From Euonymus europaeus (taxonomy: Eukaryota > Streptophyta > Magnoliopsida > Celastrales > Celastraceae): a stretch of 64,000 nucleotides of DNA. Each line of letters opens with the position of its first letter. Position 1 is the first letter of the stretch. Where the stretch lies: assembly GCA_963580455.1 (NCBI GenBank), contig OY756970.1, positions 6,386,001 to 6,450,000 on the forward strand, given 5' to 3'. The notes under the pieces are model-generated. The model was not told where the DNA came from. It searched no databases and was given only the letters and a program-made list of their open reading frames with translations. Below, piece by piece: positions 22,955 to 32,314 of this stretch. Position numbers and translations under genes: made by a program.

Positions 22955-23146
22955 AGATAAACTTTATATTGAGGAAGAAGATACAACCAGAATATATCTT
23001 CGATAAAGAAGAACCAGAGTACATTAACGGTGCTAAAGGATACAACACATATATAGTGGGGTTACAAGGCAGAACCCTACATTACAGTAAAGTACACGTG
23101 TCTTCTAGACTTTTCTACTACATACTAAGACTCAGTGGTCCCAATA
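22955..23146 (-). repeat. 5' LTR of copia C1
   Basis: 192 bp, partner of 18796-18987. It abuts the primer-binding site at 22954 and the TATCC duplication at 23147. Confidence 0.93.
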
Positions 23147-23197
23147 TATCCATCTGTAATGATTGCTTTCGATTTGCGTTGATAAGCAACTACTATT

Positions 23198-23413
23198 CGG
23201 TTTGGGGTCGAGAAACCGAAACCCGTCTGCCAGTTCCCTGCCCTGAGAGTCACTGACAGATGTAAGTCGCAGGATGTGCAGCCTTACGGTAGGGACCACC
23301 TGCCGCTTTAGAAGCGGTCGAATGCCTCTACGAGGGTTCGAACTCACAACCTCCACTTCCCTCGTTAAGAGTTTTGACAAGGTGGATACTGCTCAGCCAT
23401 ATGCCCTGGAGGC
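23198..23413 (-). mobile_element. tRNA-derived SINE with 18-bp target-site duplication
   Basis: A 216-bp insertion between perfect 18-bp direct repeats, TGATAAGCAACTACTATT (23180-23197 and 23414-23431). On the minus strand, from the 23413 end, it has an A-box-like TGGCTGAGCAGT about 15 nt in and a B-box-like GAGTTCGAACCCTC about 55 nt further, the spacing of an internal RNA polymerase III promoter. It ends in CCCCAAACCG without a poly-A tail. Non-coding; it depends on a LINE for movement. Confidence 0.8.
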
Positions 23414-23431
23414 TGATAAGCAACTACTATT

Positions 23432-23752
23432 GCCATTACGGTTGATTGTACCATTTTTTTACCCATTCAATTCATCAATGGAAACCCTAGTATATTCATT
23501 GTTCTTATTAACAAACTATTATTATTATCATATTCGGTTTGTTACAGCTTTTCGTGGACTTTTTCAACCTTTTTCTTGCTTTAGCGTTTGTAAAACGTAG
23601 CTTTGTTGTTTGATTTATTAATATGTTATTGATTGTGAAGGACAACTGTCAAAATTATGCAGTTAGTTTACTACCGAAAAATCGCATTAATAGAATTGAC
23701 CAATGAAGCATGTAAAAGAGAGAGATGCGACACCTTAATGAAGTTCGAGTGA
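23432..23752. other. Interior of the long-inverted-repeat element, right part
   Basis: AT-rich, no gene or RNA recognised. It lies between the SINE and the right inverted arm. Confidence 0.5.
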
Positions 23753-24048
23753 TCCATTGACTTCGTGGCCAGGGTTTATTTGGGGGATAAATTTGGTGAA
23801 GAAGAAAGAACATTTGTCATTCAATGATTTGTCTAGATTTTTTTCAAAAATTATTTATTTTATTTTACACATGGAAAAGGCATTTCATGGTCAAACTGCA
23901 ATGTCCGCATTTTTGTTGCTCAGATTTGGTAAAACCTGTTTGAGTGATTAGATTAGCACAAATTCAAAATTTGGATGATCAAATTCAAATGTTGGTTCTT
24001 CAGGTGACAAAAATGGAACATGAACAACCTTTGGATGACTACATGTTC

Positions 24049-24197
24049 TATCACGCCCCTCTCCCAGATAAGTGCGGATGAGCACCCATGAATCCCTGAG
24101 ACGTGACTGGCAGGGAACTCCTCCGTTCCCCGAACTGAATTTAAACCAAATATCTACCCAAAACACTATGAATCAACAATCTAACTATAGTAGTAAC

Positions 24198-24235
<38 letters not shown>

Positions 24236-26181
24236 TATATATATATAAATCTCAACCATGATCCCAAATACTGCCAACATAATGTAACCTGCAATCCAGA
24301 GTCTACAGCGGAAAATTTTAGTATCATAGATACGAAAAACAGATACTAAAGACGGACACAAACATCGTCATAGGAGCTACCATCACGCCTCACGCATCTC
24401 TGCACTGATCTTCCACTCCGGCTATCTCACCTAAAAAACATGAGAATGAAAGGGATGAGCCACAAAACTTAGTAGGGATAAGAAGAAATATCAATCATCA
24501 GAATAAACGGAAAGTGAAACGCAATATATATAAGTGAAATGAATAGGACCTCAAATAATGATACACTCTAGTACCACCGAACTCCAGTAAATCAGAGATA
24601 GAGTGAGAAAAACATGAAATATATAAAAATACATGAAGGAAACCATATAATGATACCCCGATAGGATATAGAATCTCCGAACCCATCATAAACATCAACA
24701 GATCAGTCCATATATAGGGTAGGCACCGAGTGGGTTCCACCACTACCATTCTCAAGTACAACCCTCAAATCAGTACATAGTCATAATCCAACTCAAATTC
24801 ATAACAACTCAAATCCATATAATATCAGAAAATCCTCCCCTGGACGCACCCTGATCCCCGCAAGGTGTCTCCCAGTCCAGGTACACTCTAGATTGGATGA
24901 GGATCCAGCATATATAGGTACTCGATAGCATCACCTACATCGAAGAGCGTCCCCTAGGATGTACCCCACCTCAATCTGGTCTCCAGGTACGTACCCGATC
25001 AGAACCATCAACAAATCATCTAGTAGGCTGGGTCGCCCGATGTGGGTCCCACACACTACAAATCATCCATCAATAATCTCGTAACATCATCACCGAAAAT
25101 CACTAGAGTATAGTCCTACCCGGACTCTCAAAAAGACCACAAAAACCAGAAGTGGGCCCCACCTCTGAGCGTGAGCCCCACGAGAGACATGGCGCATAAG
25201 GATGCAGCAAGTCACATAAACAGTCCATAATAACATAAAATAATAATACAGTTGCAATTGAGGAAATAAATCAAATAAGAGTGCAAACGGAGAAATTCTC
25301 AACCTCCAAGAATTTCATACAAATAGACAAGTAGGAGTCCGTCGAATACGGAACCCCCGGAACCCCAAATAAGAAATAGGGCATAATCTCTACCTGAATT
25401 GTCGACTAACGCTAATCCGTAGTACGTCCCTGACTCACCGAAATCCCAATCCAAAATCCCCAAGTCAGACTCGTACATCGAAATACGCATACGTATACAC
25501 GACAGTCAAAATAAAAAGTCAACCCAAATTGTCAACTGGTCAAACCGAGTAAAAATTCAAACATTCAAAAGTCAACTCGGATCAAACCCGGTCAACTCGG
25601 GTAAAAGTCAAACCGGTCAACAGTGGCACCACCACTGCCGTTGCCGAAGCCGGCGATTCCGGCAACGTTTTTCGGCGAACCATACATCAAATTAAAGTTC
25701 ACAGAACAAGCAATCCAATGGTACCTGTCTCGTTCCCAAACTCCACCGGAATCGACCGGGATCGCGTCTCAAAGTCATCGGAAACCAAACCTTTGCCGCC
25801 TGATTCCGCCGCCTGTGGTGCTCTGATGACGACGATTCTTATTGAGTTTTGCTCCTCTTTCTACAAGCTTAGTTTCTACACCTTACACGCCTCAATCGGA
25901 CCACAAACGCCCAAAATCCAATTTTTTTTCAAAACTTTCTCTCTCACTCTGTTGCTGGAGAAGAAGGCCAGAAAAATCTGGTTTATTCGAGATTTTTCCG
26001 GTGAAATGACCATTTTGCCCCTTCTAATAATTACTTAAACTTCCAAAATTCATAACAAATCCAATTCAACTCCAATTTCGGTGATTCTTGCATCAATATT
26101 TTTTCTAAAAATATGTAGTATTTATTAAAAATATCAAAATTTAAAAACCATTTTTCTAAAATTTGGGTTCGGGATATTACA
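24049..26181 (-). repeat. 3' LTR of E1
   Basis: 2133 bp, homologous along its length to 42891-44942. On the element strand it begins TGTAATATCCCGAACCC after the purine tract; its last bases are decayed (CGTGATA, against CGTGACA in the partner). It holds a TC/CA/TA microsatellite near 24198-24246. Confidence 0.92.
24198..24246. repeat. Compound (TC)n(CA)n(TA)n microsatellite in E1 LTR
   Basis: TC, CA and TA dinucleotide runs follow each other directly. The partner LTR has a shorter CA run at the same place (43045-43067), so the tract has changed length since insertion. Confidence 0.9.
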
Positions 26182-26195
26182 TCCTCCCCCCCTTA
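26182..26195 (-). other. Polypurine tract of E1
   Basis: On the element strand CTAAGGGGGGGAGGA runs directly into the LTR start TGTAATATCC. Confidence 0.8.
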
Positions 26196-26280
26196 GAAAA
26201 CAATTTCGTTCTCGAAATTATATAAAGGGTAATTATTAAGTTGTCAACGATAAAATAATTAGTATAAATCAGAAAAATAC

Positions 26281-28727
26281 TTATGTCGTAAATAAGCCCG
26301 GATAGCGCTCCCGCATATCCGACTCTACCTCCCAAGTAGCCTCTTGAACTCCATAATGCTGCCATAACACCTTAACTAAGGGTATGGTCTTTGAACACAA
26401 TCTCCGTATTTGGCTATCCAAAATCTGCACCGGACGTACCTTATAGGTAGCATCCTCTCCAATCCCCAGAGTCGACCAATCAATAATATGGGAAGGATCA
26501 CGATGATACCTCCGTAACATGGAAACATGAAACACTCCATGAAACCCGGACAGCTGTGGTGGCAATGCCAACCAATAAGCCAAACTCCCCACTCTCTCCA
26601 AACTATCAAATGGTCCAATAAACCTGGGGGTTAACTTCCCTGATCTACCAAAACGCTGTATTCCTCGCTTTGGACAAACCTTGAGGAATACGTGGTCACC
26701 CACCTGAAACTCTAGGGATCTCCGTCTGCGATCTGCATAACTCGTCTGACGTGATTGAGCCGTCAGAAATCGTTTTCTGATAACTGCCACAGCCTCAGTG
26801 GTCTGCTGAATCAAATCTGGTCCCAACAGGGGTCTGTCCCCAACCTCTGACCAACAAAGTGGTGACCTACATTGTCTACCATAAAGTGCCTCAAATGGTG
26901 TCATCTGAATACTACTCTGGTAAGAGTTGTTATACACAAACTCTACCAGTGAGATCCATAACACATGACCGAAGCATGTCTTCCAAAATTTGCATAGTCC
27001 TCTCACTCTGGCCGTCAGTCTGTGAGTGAAATGCTGTACTGAAACTCAGCATTGTCCCCAGTGTGTCCTGAAAACTGCTCCAAAAGTGAGAAGTGAAACG
27101 AGGATCCCTATTGGATATAATGGACACGTGTACCCCATGTAGCGGTACGACCTCTCGAAAGTAGAGTCTAGTAAGTGCCTCCACTGAGTCAGTCTGCTGA
27201 ATCGGTAAAAAGTGAGTTGTCTTCGTCAATCTATGAACAACAACCCACACAATATCATGTCTCCTCATAGTCCTCGGTAAACCTATCACAAAATCCATAC
27301 ACATATGCTCCCACTTCCACTCGGGCAATGGAAGCGGTTGTAACAATCTAGGAGGTCTCCTATGCTCTGCCTTCACCTGTTGATAGGTAAGGCATCTCAT
27401 CACAGTCTAGGCCATATCTCTCTTCAGTCCACTCCACCAATACTGTCTCCATAAATCTCGATACATCTTAGTAGCACCAGGATGTATCGCGAACTGAGAA
27501 TAGTGTGCCTCTCTAAGTATCTCGTCTCTCAACTCAGCATCTTCTGGAACCACCAGTTGGCCTCTAAAACAAACTCCTCCATCAACACCTCGAATCCAAC
27601 CATCCATATCCTCAATATCATCAAAAGTCGCATGACCAAGCTGTGCATTCAACACCTTCTGTACTAGTGCTGGACGGCTCACCAAACTACTCGGGAAACA
27701 TCTATCACCCTTGTCAATAACATATAATCGGTACTGCCCAATGGTGTCCACCAACTCAAACTCCCGCAGTGACAATCGTGCCACTGCCAATTTCATACTC
27801 AAGGCGTCAGCCACCACATTGGCCTTGCTTGGATGATACTACAACGAGAAATCATATTCTCCAAGGTACTCCATCCATCTCCGCTGCCTCTGATTTAGAT
27901 CCTTCTGTGTGAATCAGTGTTGTAAACTCCTGTGATCTGAAAACACCTCAAACTGCTCCCCATAAGGTAATGCCTCCACTAGTTAAGTGCGAACACTATA
28001 GCAGCCAACTCCAAATCATGTATAGGATAATTCCTCTCATGTGGCTTTAACAGTCGTGAAGCATACTCCACCACCCTCTCCTGCTGCATGAACACACAAC
28101 CTAATCCAATCCCTGAAGCATCACAATATACATGGTAACCAATACTACTATCCGGAATGGTCAGGACTGGAGGTGATGTGAGTCGGGTCTTCAGCTCCGG
28201 AAAAGCCTGCTCACATCTATCAGTCCATACGAAAGGAACATCCTTTTGCGTCAACTCAGTCATCAGTGCAGCAATCCGTGAAAACCCCCCTATAAACCTC
28301 CCGTAGTAACCTGCTAATCCCAGGATACTACGAATCTCTCCCACAGTCCTCGGAGTCCTCCAATCTAACACAACCTTCACCTTGGCAGGATCCACTGCCA
28401 CTCCATCTCTAGATATCACATGCACAAAGAATCTCACCTGAGTCGCCCAAAACTCGCACTTGCTCAGCTTGGCATACAGCTGATGCTCTTTGAGTGTCTG
28501 CAATACAATCTCCAAATGCCTCCTATGCTCCTCTTCTGTAGTCGAATACACCAATATATCATCGATGAAGACTATAAAAAACTAGTCAAGATGCCGTCTG
28601 AACACTCTATGCATCAAATCCACAAAAGTTGCTGGGGCATTGGTAAGCCCAAACGGCATGACCATAAACTCATAATGACCATATCGAGTACGAAATGCCG
28701 TCTTCGATATGTCCTCCTCCCGAATCC
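26281..28727 (-). pseudogene. E1 pol pseudogene, second part: RT to integrase and chromodomain
   Basis: It resumes RT exactly after the N1 insertion and keeps the polymerase motif FIDD (about 28565), but a TAG stop lies at about 28582. RNase H follows (28250-27980) with stops near 27982 and 27841. Integrase zinc-binding sequence runs about 27560-27370. The integrase core reads VHRLTK where VDRLTK is expected and SNRDPRF where SDRDPRF is expected, so two of the three catalytic Asp are lost; SERT with its Glu remains. The tail (26700-26283) is the chromodomain-like segment. Stops and changes look like C-to-T or G-to-A transitions. Confidence 0.88.
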
Positions 28728-28732
28728 TCAGC

Positions 28733-30931
28733 TGTGAAACCCCGACCCAAAATTTTTTGGAATTTTTGAGTTTTTCACAAAGGGGAAAAACTGGATTACG
28801 CGCACCAGGGGGCGCCTAGGCGCTGCGCCTAGTCCAGTGAAGGGCTGGAAATGAAGTGAACTTGAAGTGCTGGAGCGCCTAGGCGCCCGAGCAGCACGCC
28901 TAGGCGGTATGCGCCTAGGCGTGTGCAAGGGTGCACCAGTGGCGCCTAATCCAGCAGAAGTGCATTCAAGAAGAGAGTCCAGGAAAAGAGGTACTGGACT
29001 GGGCGCACCCCTAGGGCGCCTAGGCGCTGCGCCCAGTCCAGTGGGCGACCAAAAAAATTGGAGTAGGCGCAGAGGCGCCTAGGCGCACCACGCCTAGCCG
29101 TGAAAGCCCTGCACGCCCAGGATGGCGCCCAGGGCAGCGCCTGAAGGACCTTAAGTAGAGGCCAGGGCGCCTAGGCGCCCAGGGTAGCGCCTAGGCGCAA
29201 CCCGATTTCTTCAAAAGGCTTCCGCGAGCCAGTTATGAGATTTCTGAGTTTTGGTTTATCCTAGAGAGAGAGAGATAGGGACGATTCTAGAGAGAGAAGT
29301 GTGTTTGAGGTGATAATTGGAGATTTAAGCTTGGTTTTGGAGATTTAGAGAGATTTCAAGGAAGATTCAAGCCTTGGAGGTAAGTTTCTTCGTTTTCCAT
29401 TTCTAGGGTTTTTGAGTAGATCTTGTTAGTTTTAGTTGGAGTTGATTTCTATGGTTTAGATATGTTGATTTAGGGTTATATGTGGGTGTATATGTAGGTT
29501 TGATTCTTGTTTTGGAGTGGAGTTCCATAAGGTTGATTTTGGGGGTTGAGAGGAACCCTAGAGAGAGAAAGTAAGTTTTCTGAATTTAGTTGTTAAATTC
29601 ATGATTGTTATGATAATATGAAATTTTTGGATTAATTTTATGAGTACTATTTGATGTGAATCGATAGGTTGGGAGAACCAAGGGTTAAAACCCTAAGTTT
29701 GAGAAATTGTGAGTTGGCTCAGAACGAGGTAGTAGATTTCCAACCTTTCTATCTATCATTCGTTATTGTTGCCTAAATAGCGTTTCGATTCTTCATTGGT
29801 CGCCATTATTTGAGTTTCCGCCTTAATTGCTTCTAAGGGGAAACGAGCCTTGTGTGGATCATTGTTTGATGTCGAATGTTGCATGACTCGAATTAGTGTT
29901 CCGTCATTTACGGACACGTTGTGAGCCTTCATGCATCATGGTAGTTATGTAAAGTATATAGGGTATTTATATATACTTATCGATTCGGCATGACATGTCA
30001 TAATGCATTAGAGATGCATGGGGGACTCGGGTATGGACTCGAGAACCTTTAGGTTACTTGAAAGCCACATGGGAGGATGACAAGGTGAAGGTTGTTATCA
30101 CCAAGTCATGTGAACCTCATGTGGGGTAACGCACTAGGGGTAAGGTCAAGAGTGACTTGCCTCGTGGGGTGCGGGCGTGATAGGTTCATGCAACCGGATG
30201 ACCCTAGGAGTGGTTGGTTGTGGTGAGCTTGCTCCCGTGCAATATTTCATTGAGTTGCAATGATATTGTGGTTGTTATGCTCCAAAAGGGTTATCCAGGT
30301 AAATGTTGATGTGAATTTGTTGAGTATACGTTCATGTGGTAGTTACATATTGATGCATTGCTTCCTTATGATTCTGCCTATATTGATGTTTACTTCATAC
30401 CCTACTGAGCTTCTAGCTCACTCCTTTACTTTCTTCCTCCCACAGGAGACACTGGTACAGGTACTGGTGCTGCGGATCGGTGAGCAGGGCGTGACATGGA
30501 TGGCCCTGGATAGAATAAGGTGCTGGAGATATACTCTATGCATGTGGGTGTACGTAGTATATCTATGTTGAGAGAATATAACCATTTGGCACGATGGTGC
30601 TTGTATGTGGATGTAGATGTTGATTTATGGTTATATTTGATGTCTTATAAATCTGTGTGTTGATTTATATGTGATGCCATCAGTTTGTGCATGCTGGTAG
30701 TGGATGGCCTGAGGCCTAGGGTCAGGATTGCATGTGGTTGAGGCCCGAGGCCTATGTTTGCTAGGTTGCTAGTGTGATGTTGTTGTTGCTGCATTTCTGA
30801 TGCAGGTGGGCGCTCTCCGATATACGGGGAGGTGCCGCCGGATTTCCGGTTGATCCCGGATGTTCACACTAGTGACCTAGGATGGGTGCAGAGAGAGCAC
30901 TCAGTCGCGTCTCCAAAAACGGGGCGTGACA
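28733..30931 (+). repeat. 5' LTR of N1
   Basis: Starts TGTGAAACCCCGACCC and ends GGGGCGTGACA. Positions 28811-29205 are GC-rich and packed with the palindrome GCGCCTAGGCGC and fragments of it. A small hairpin, TGAGC-TTCTA-GCTCA, is at 30406-30420. Small open frames in it are not conserved as genes. Confidence 0.95.
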
Positions 30932-30934
30932 ACT

Positions 30935-30946
30935 TGGTATCAGAGC
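30935..30946 (+). other. Primer-binding site of N1
   Basis: TGGTATCAGAGC, the standard complement of the initiator-Met tRNA 3' end, three bases after the LTR. Confidence 0.92.
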
Positions 30947-31099
30947 GAGGTTTACGACTCTTTATAGGATCTGGGGTGTTGGGTCCTAGTTGTAGTGTAG
31001 TACATTCCAGGCCATGTCACGACTGCTGCTGATCCGATATGTTTTCCTTCCCCTTAAATCCTCGTTTGAGTAGTGTATTAAATAGTATTATCTGTTGCC

Positions 31100-32314
31100 A
31101 TGCAGATGAATACTCGTAGGACTGTGCGATCTGATAGTATAGTTGAGGTACCTCGTGGTGGAGGCCAACGAGGGACGGGTAGAGGCCGAGGTAGAGGCCA
31201 TGGTAGAAGTGCGGAGCGAGTGGCTAGACGCACACCGAGTACTGAAGGTTCAGTTCCGAGAGTAGACCCTGATGTGAGAGATGAGGAGATAGTTCAGAAG
31301 GGACTACAGACTGATGATGTAGCACAGCAGGCACCACCTGTGGTGCAGGTTGCTCCTGTTACTACAGGGGGGCAACCCGTGACGATGGAGGGTCTTGCTA
31401 GCTTTATGATGAATATGGTGCAGACACAAGCACAGACGATAGCACAGGCAGTGGATCAGGCGATAGGTGCAACTGGCACTCGTACTGAGGGAGTTGTACC
31501 AGAGGCTACAACTGAGGTAGCAGCAGTACCTAGAGCTGGGAGAGGGATGTATGAGGTGGACCAATTGAGGAGGACTACTCCTCCAACCTTTTCTGGAGAT
31601 GGAACGGGTGTGGGGGCGAAGGAGTGGTTCAATCAGCTGAGTATGAGGATGGACACTCTTGAGATACCCGATGAGAGACGGGTGAAGTTTGTGTTCTACT
31701 ATTTGAGTGGTGCGGCCTATGAATGGTGGTTGTCCATGGGTCAGAGACGGAATGAGCTGACTTGGACTTCGTTTGAGCAGTTGTTTATGCAGAAGTTTGT
31801 GCCAAGGCCTCTGCAAACAGAGAAGGCCAAACAGTTTCTAGATTTGTTGCAGAAATCAGAGATGACGGTGTCCCAGTACACCAAGCAGTTTGAGGAGTTA
31901 TATCGGTATGGGAGGGAGTTTGCTCCGACGGATGTGAAGAAGGCAGTGAGGTACCGAGATGGGTTGCTTCCCAGTCTTGGTAGGATGGTGATGGCCACTA
32001 GGGTAGTGTCATATCAGGACACAGTGGAGATGGCTCTCGATTTTGAGTTGAGTGAGAAAAGTGAAGCTCAGAGGAAGCGTCCAGTTATTGAGGGTAGTAG
32101 TGGTGGTGGTAGTAGCCACAAGAAACCGAGAATGGATTTTCATCAACAGAGAGGGGACCGAGGCAAGGGTCGAAGGCTACCATGGAGTAAGATAACATGC
32201 TTCAAGTGTGGAAAAGAGGGGCACAAGGCAAGTGAGTGCAAGCTTTCTGGGTTTAAGTGCTTTGGGTGTGGCAAGTTGGGTCACAGAAAGAGTAAGTGTC
32301 CAGAGGGCAACTAG
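31100..32314 (+). CDS. N1 gag (404 aa)
   Basis: Opens with ATG at 31100 (a second in-frame ATG is at 31106) and closes with TAG at 32312-32314. There is a basic Arg/Gly-rich N-terminus (residues 15-45), the retrotransposon gag domain about 165-310 (with EWFNQL and YEWW), and two CCHC zinc knuckles near the end (CFKCGKEGHKASEC and CFGCGKLGHRKSKC). Gag forms the particle and binds the RNA. The frame is intact. Pol continues in the same frame after the TAG, and Tekay-type gag-pol is normally one frame, so the TAG is probably a CAG-to-TAG mutation. Confidence 0.88.
   Translation: MQMNTRRTVRSDSIVEVPRGGGQRGTGRGRGRGHGRSAERVARRTPSTEGSVPRVDPDVRDEEIVQKGLQTDDVAQQAPPVVQVAPVTTGGQPVTMEGLASFMMNMVQTQAQTIAQAVDQAIGATGTRTEGVVPEATTEVAAVPRAGRGMYEVDQLRRTTPPTFSGDGTGVGAKEWFNQLSMRMDTLEIPDERRVKFVFYYLSGAAYEWWLSMGQRRNELTWTSFEQLFMQKFVPRPLQTEKAKQFLDLLQKSEMTVSQYTKQFEELYRYGREFAPTDVKKAVRYRDGLLPSLGRMVMATRVVSYQDTVEMALDFELSEKSEAQRKRPVIEGSSGGGSSHKKPRMDFHQQRGDRGKGRRLPWSKITCFKCGKEGHKASECKLSGFKCFGCGKLGHRKSKCPEGN

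Larger units (their letters stand above)
18796..23146 (-). mobile_element. Ty1/copia retrotransposon C1, full-length but defective
   Basis: Two 192-bp LTRs (18796-18987 and 22955-23146) differ at only three sites, all transitions. They are flanked by a perfect 5-bp duplication TATCC (18791-18795 and 23147-23151). Minus-strand order is 5' LTR, primer-binding site, gag, protease, integrase, RT, truncated RNase H, purine tract, 3' LTR, the order protease-integrase-RT defining copia. The total of 4351 bp is short. The LTR similarity (about 98.4%) implies a recent insertion, yet the reading frame is broken by several stops and shifts, so the copy may have moved using proteins from elsewhere. Confidence 0.93.

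Noticed and set aside
23180..23431. A true tRNA gene at the SINE
   Set aside because: Only box-like motifs are present; a cloverleaf and acceptor stem are not, and the 216-bp length with an 18-bp duplication fits a SINE.
28811..29205. GC-rich palindromes as bacterial-type terminators
   Set aside because: Eukaryotic LTR context; no T-run follows and the motif is densely repeated.
30260..30571. 103-codon open frame, also at 39624-39935
   Set aside because: It lies inside both N1 LTRs and is conserved only because the LTRs are copies of each other.
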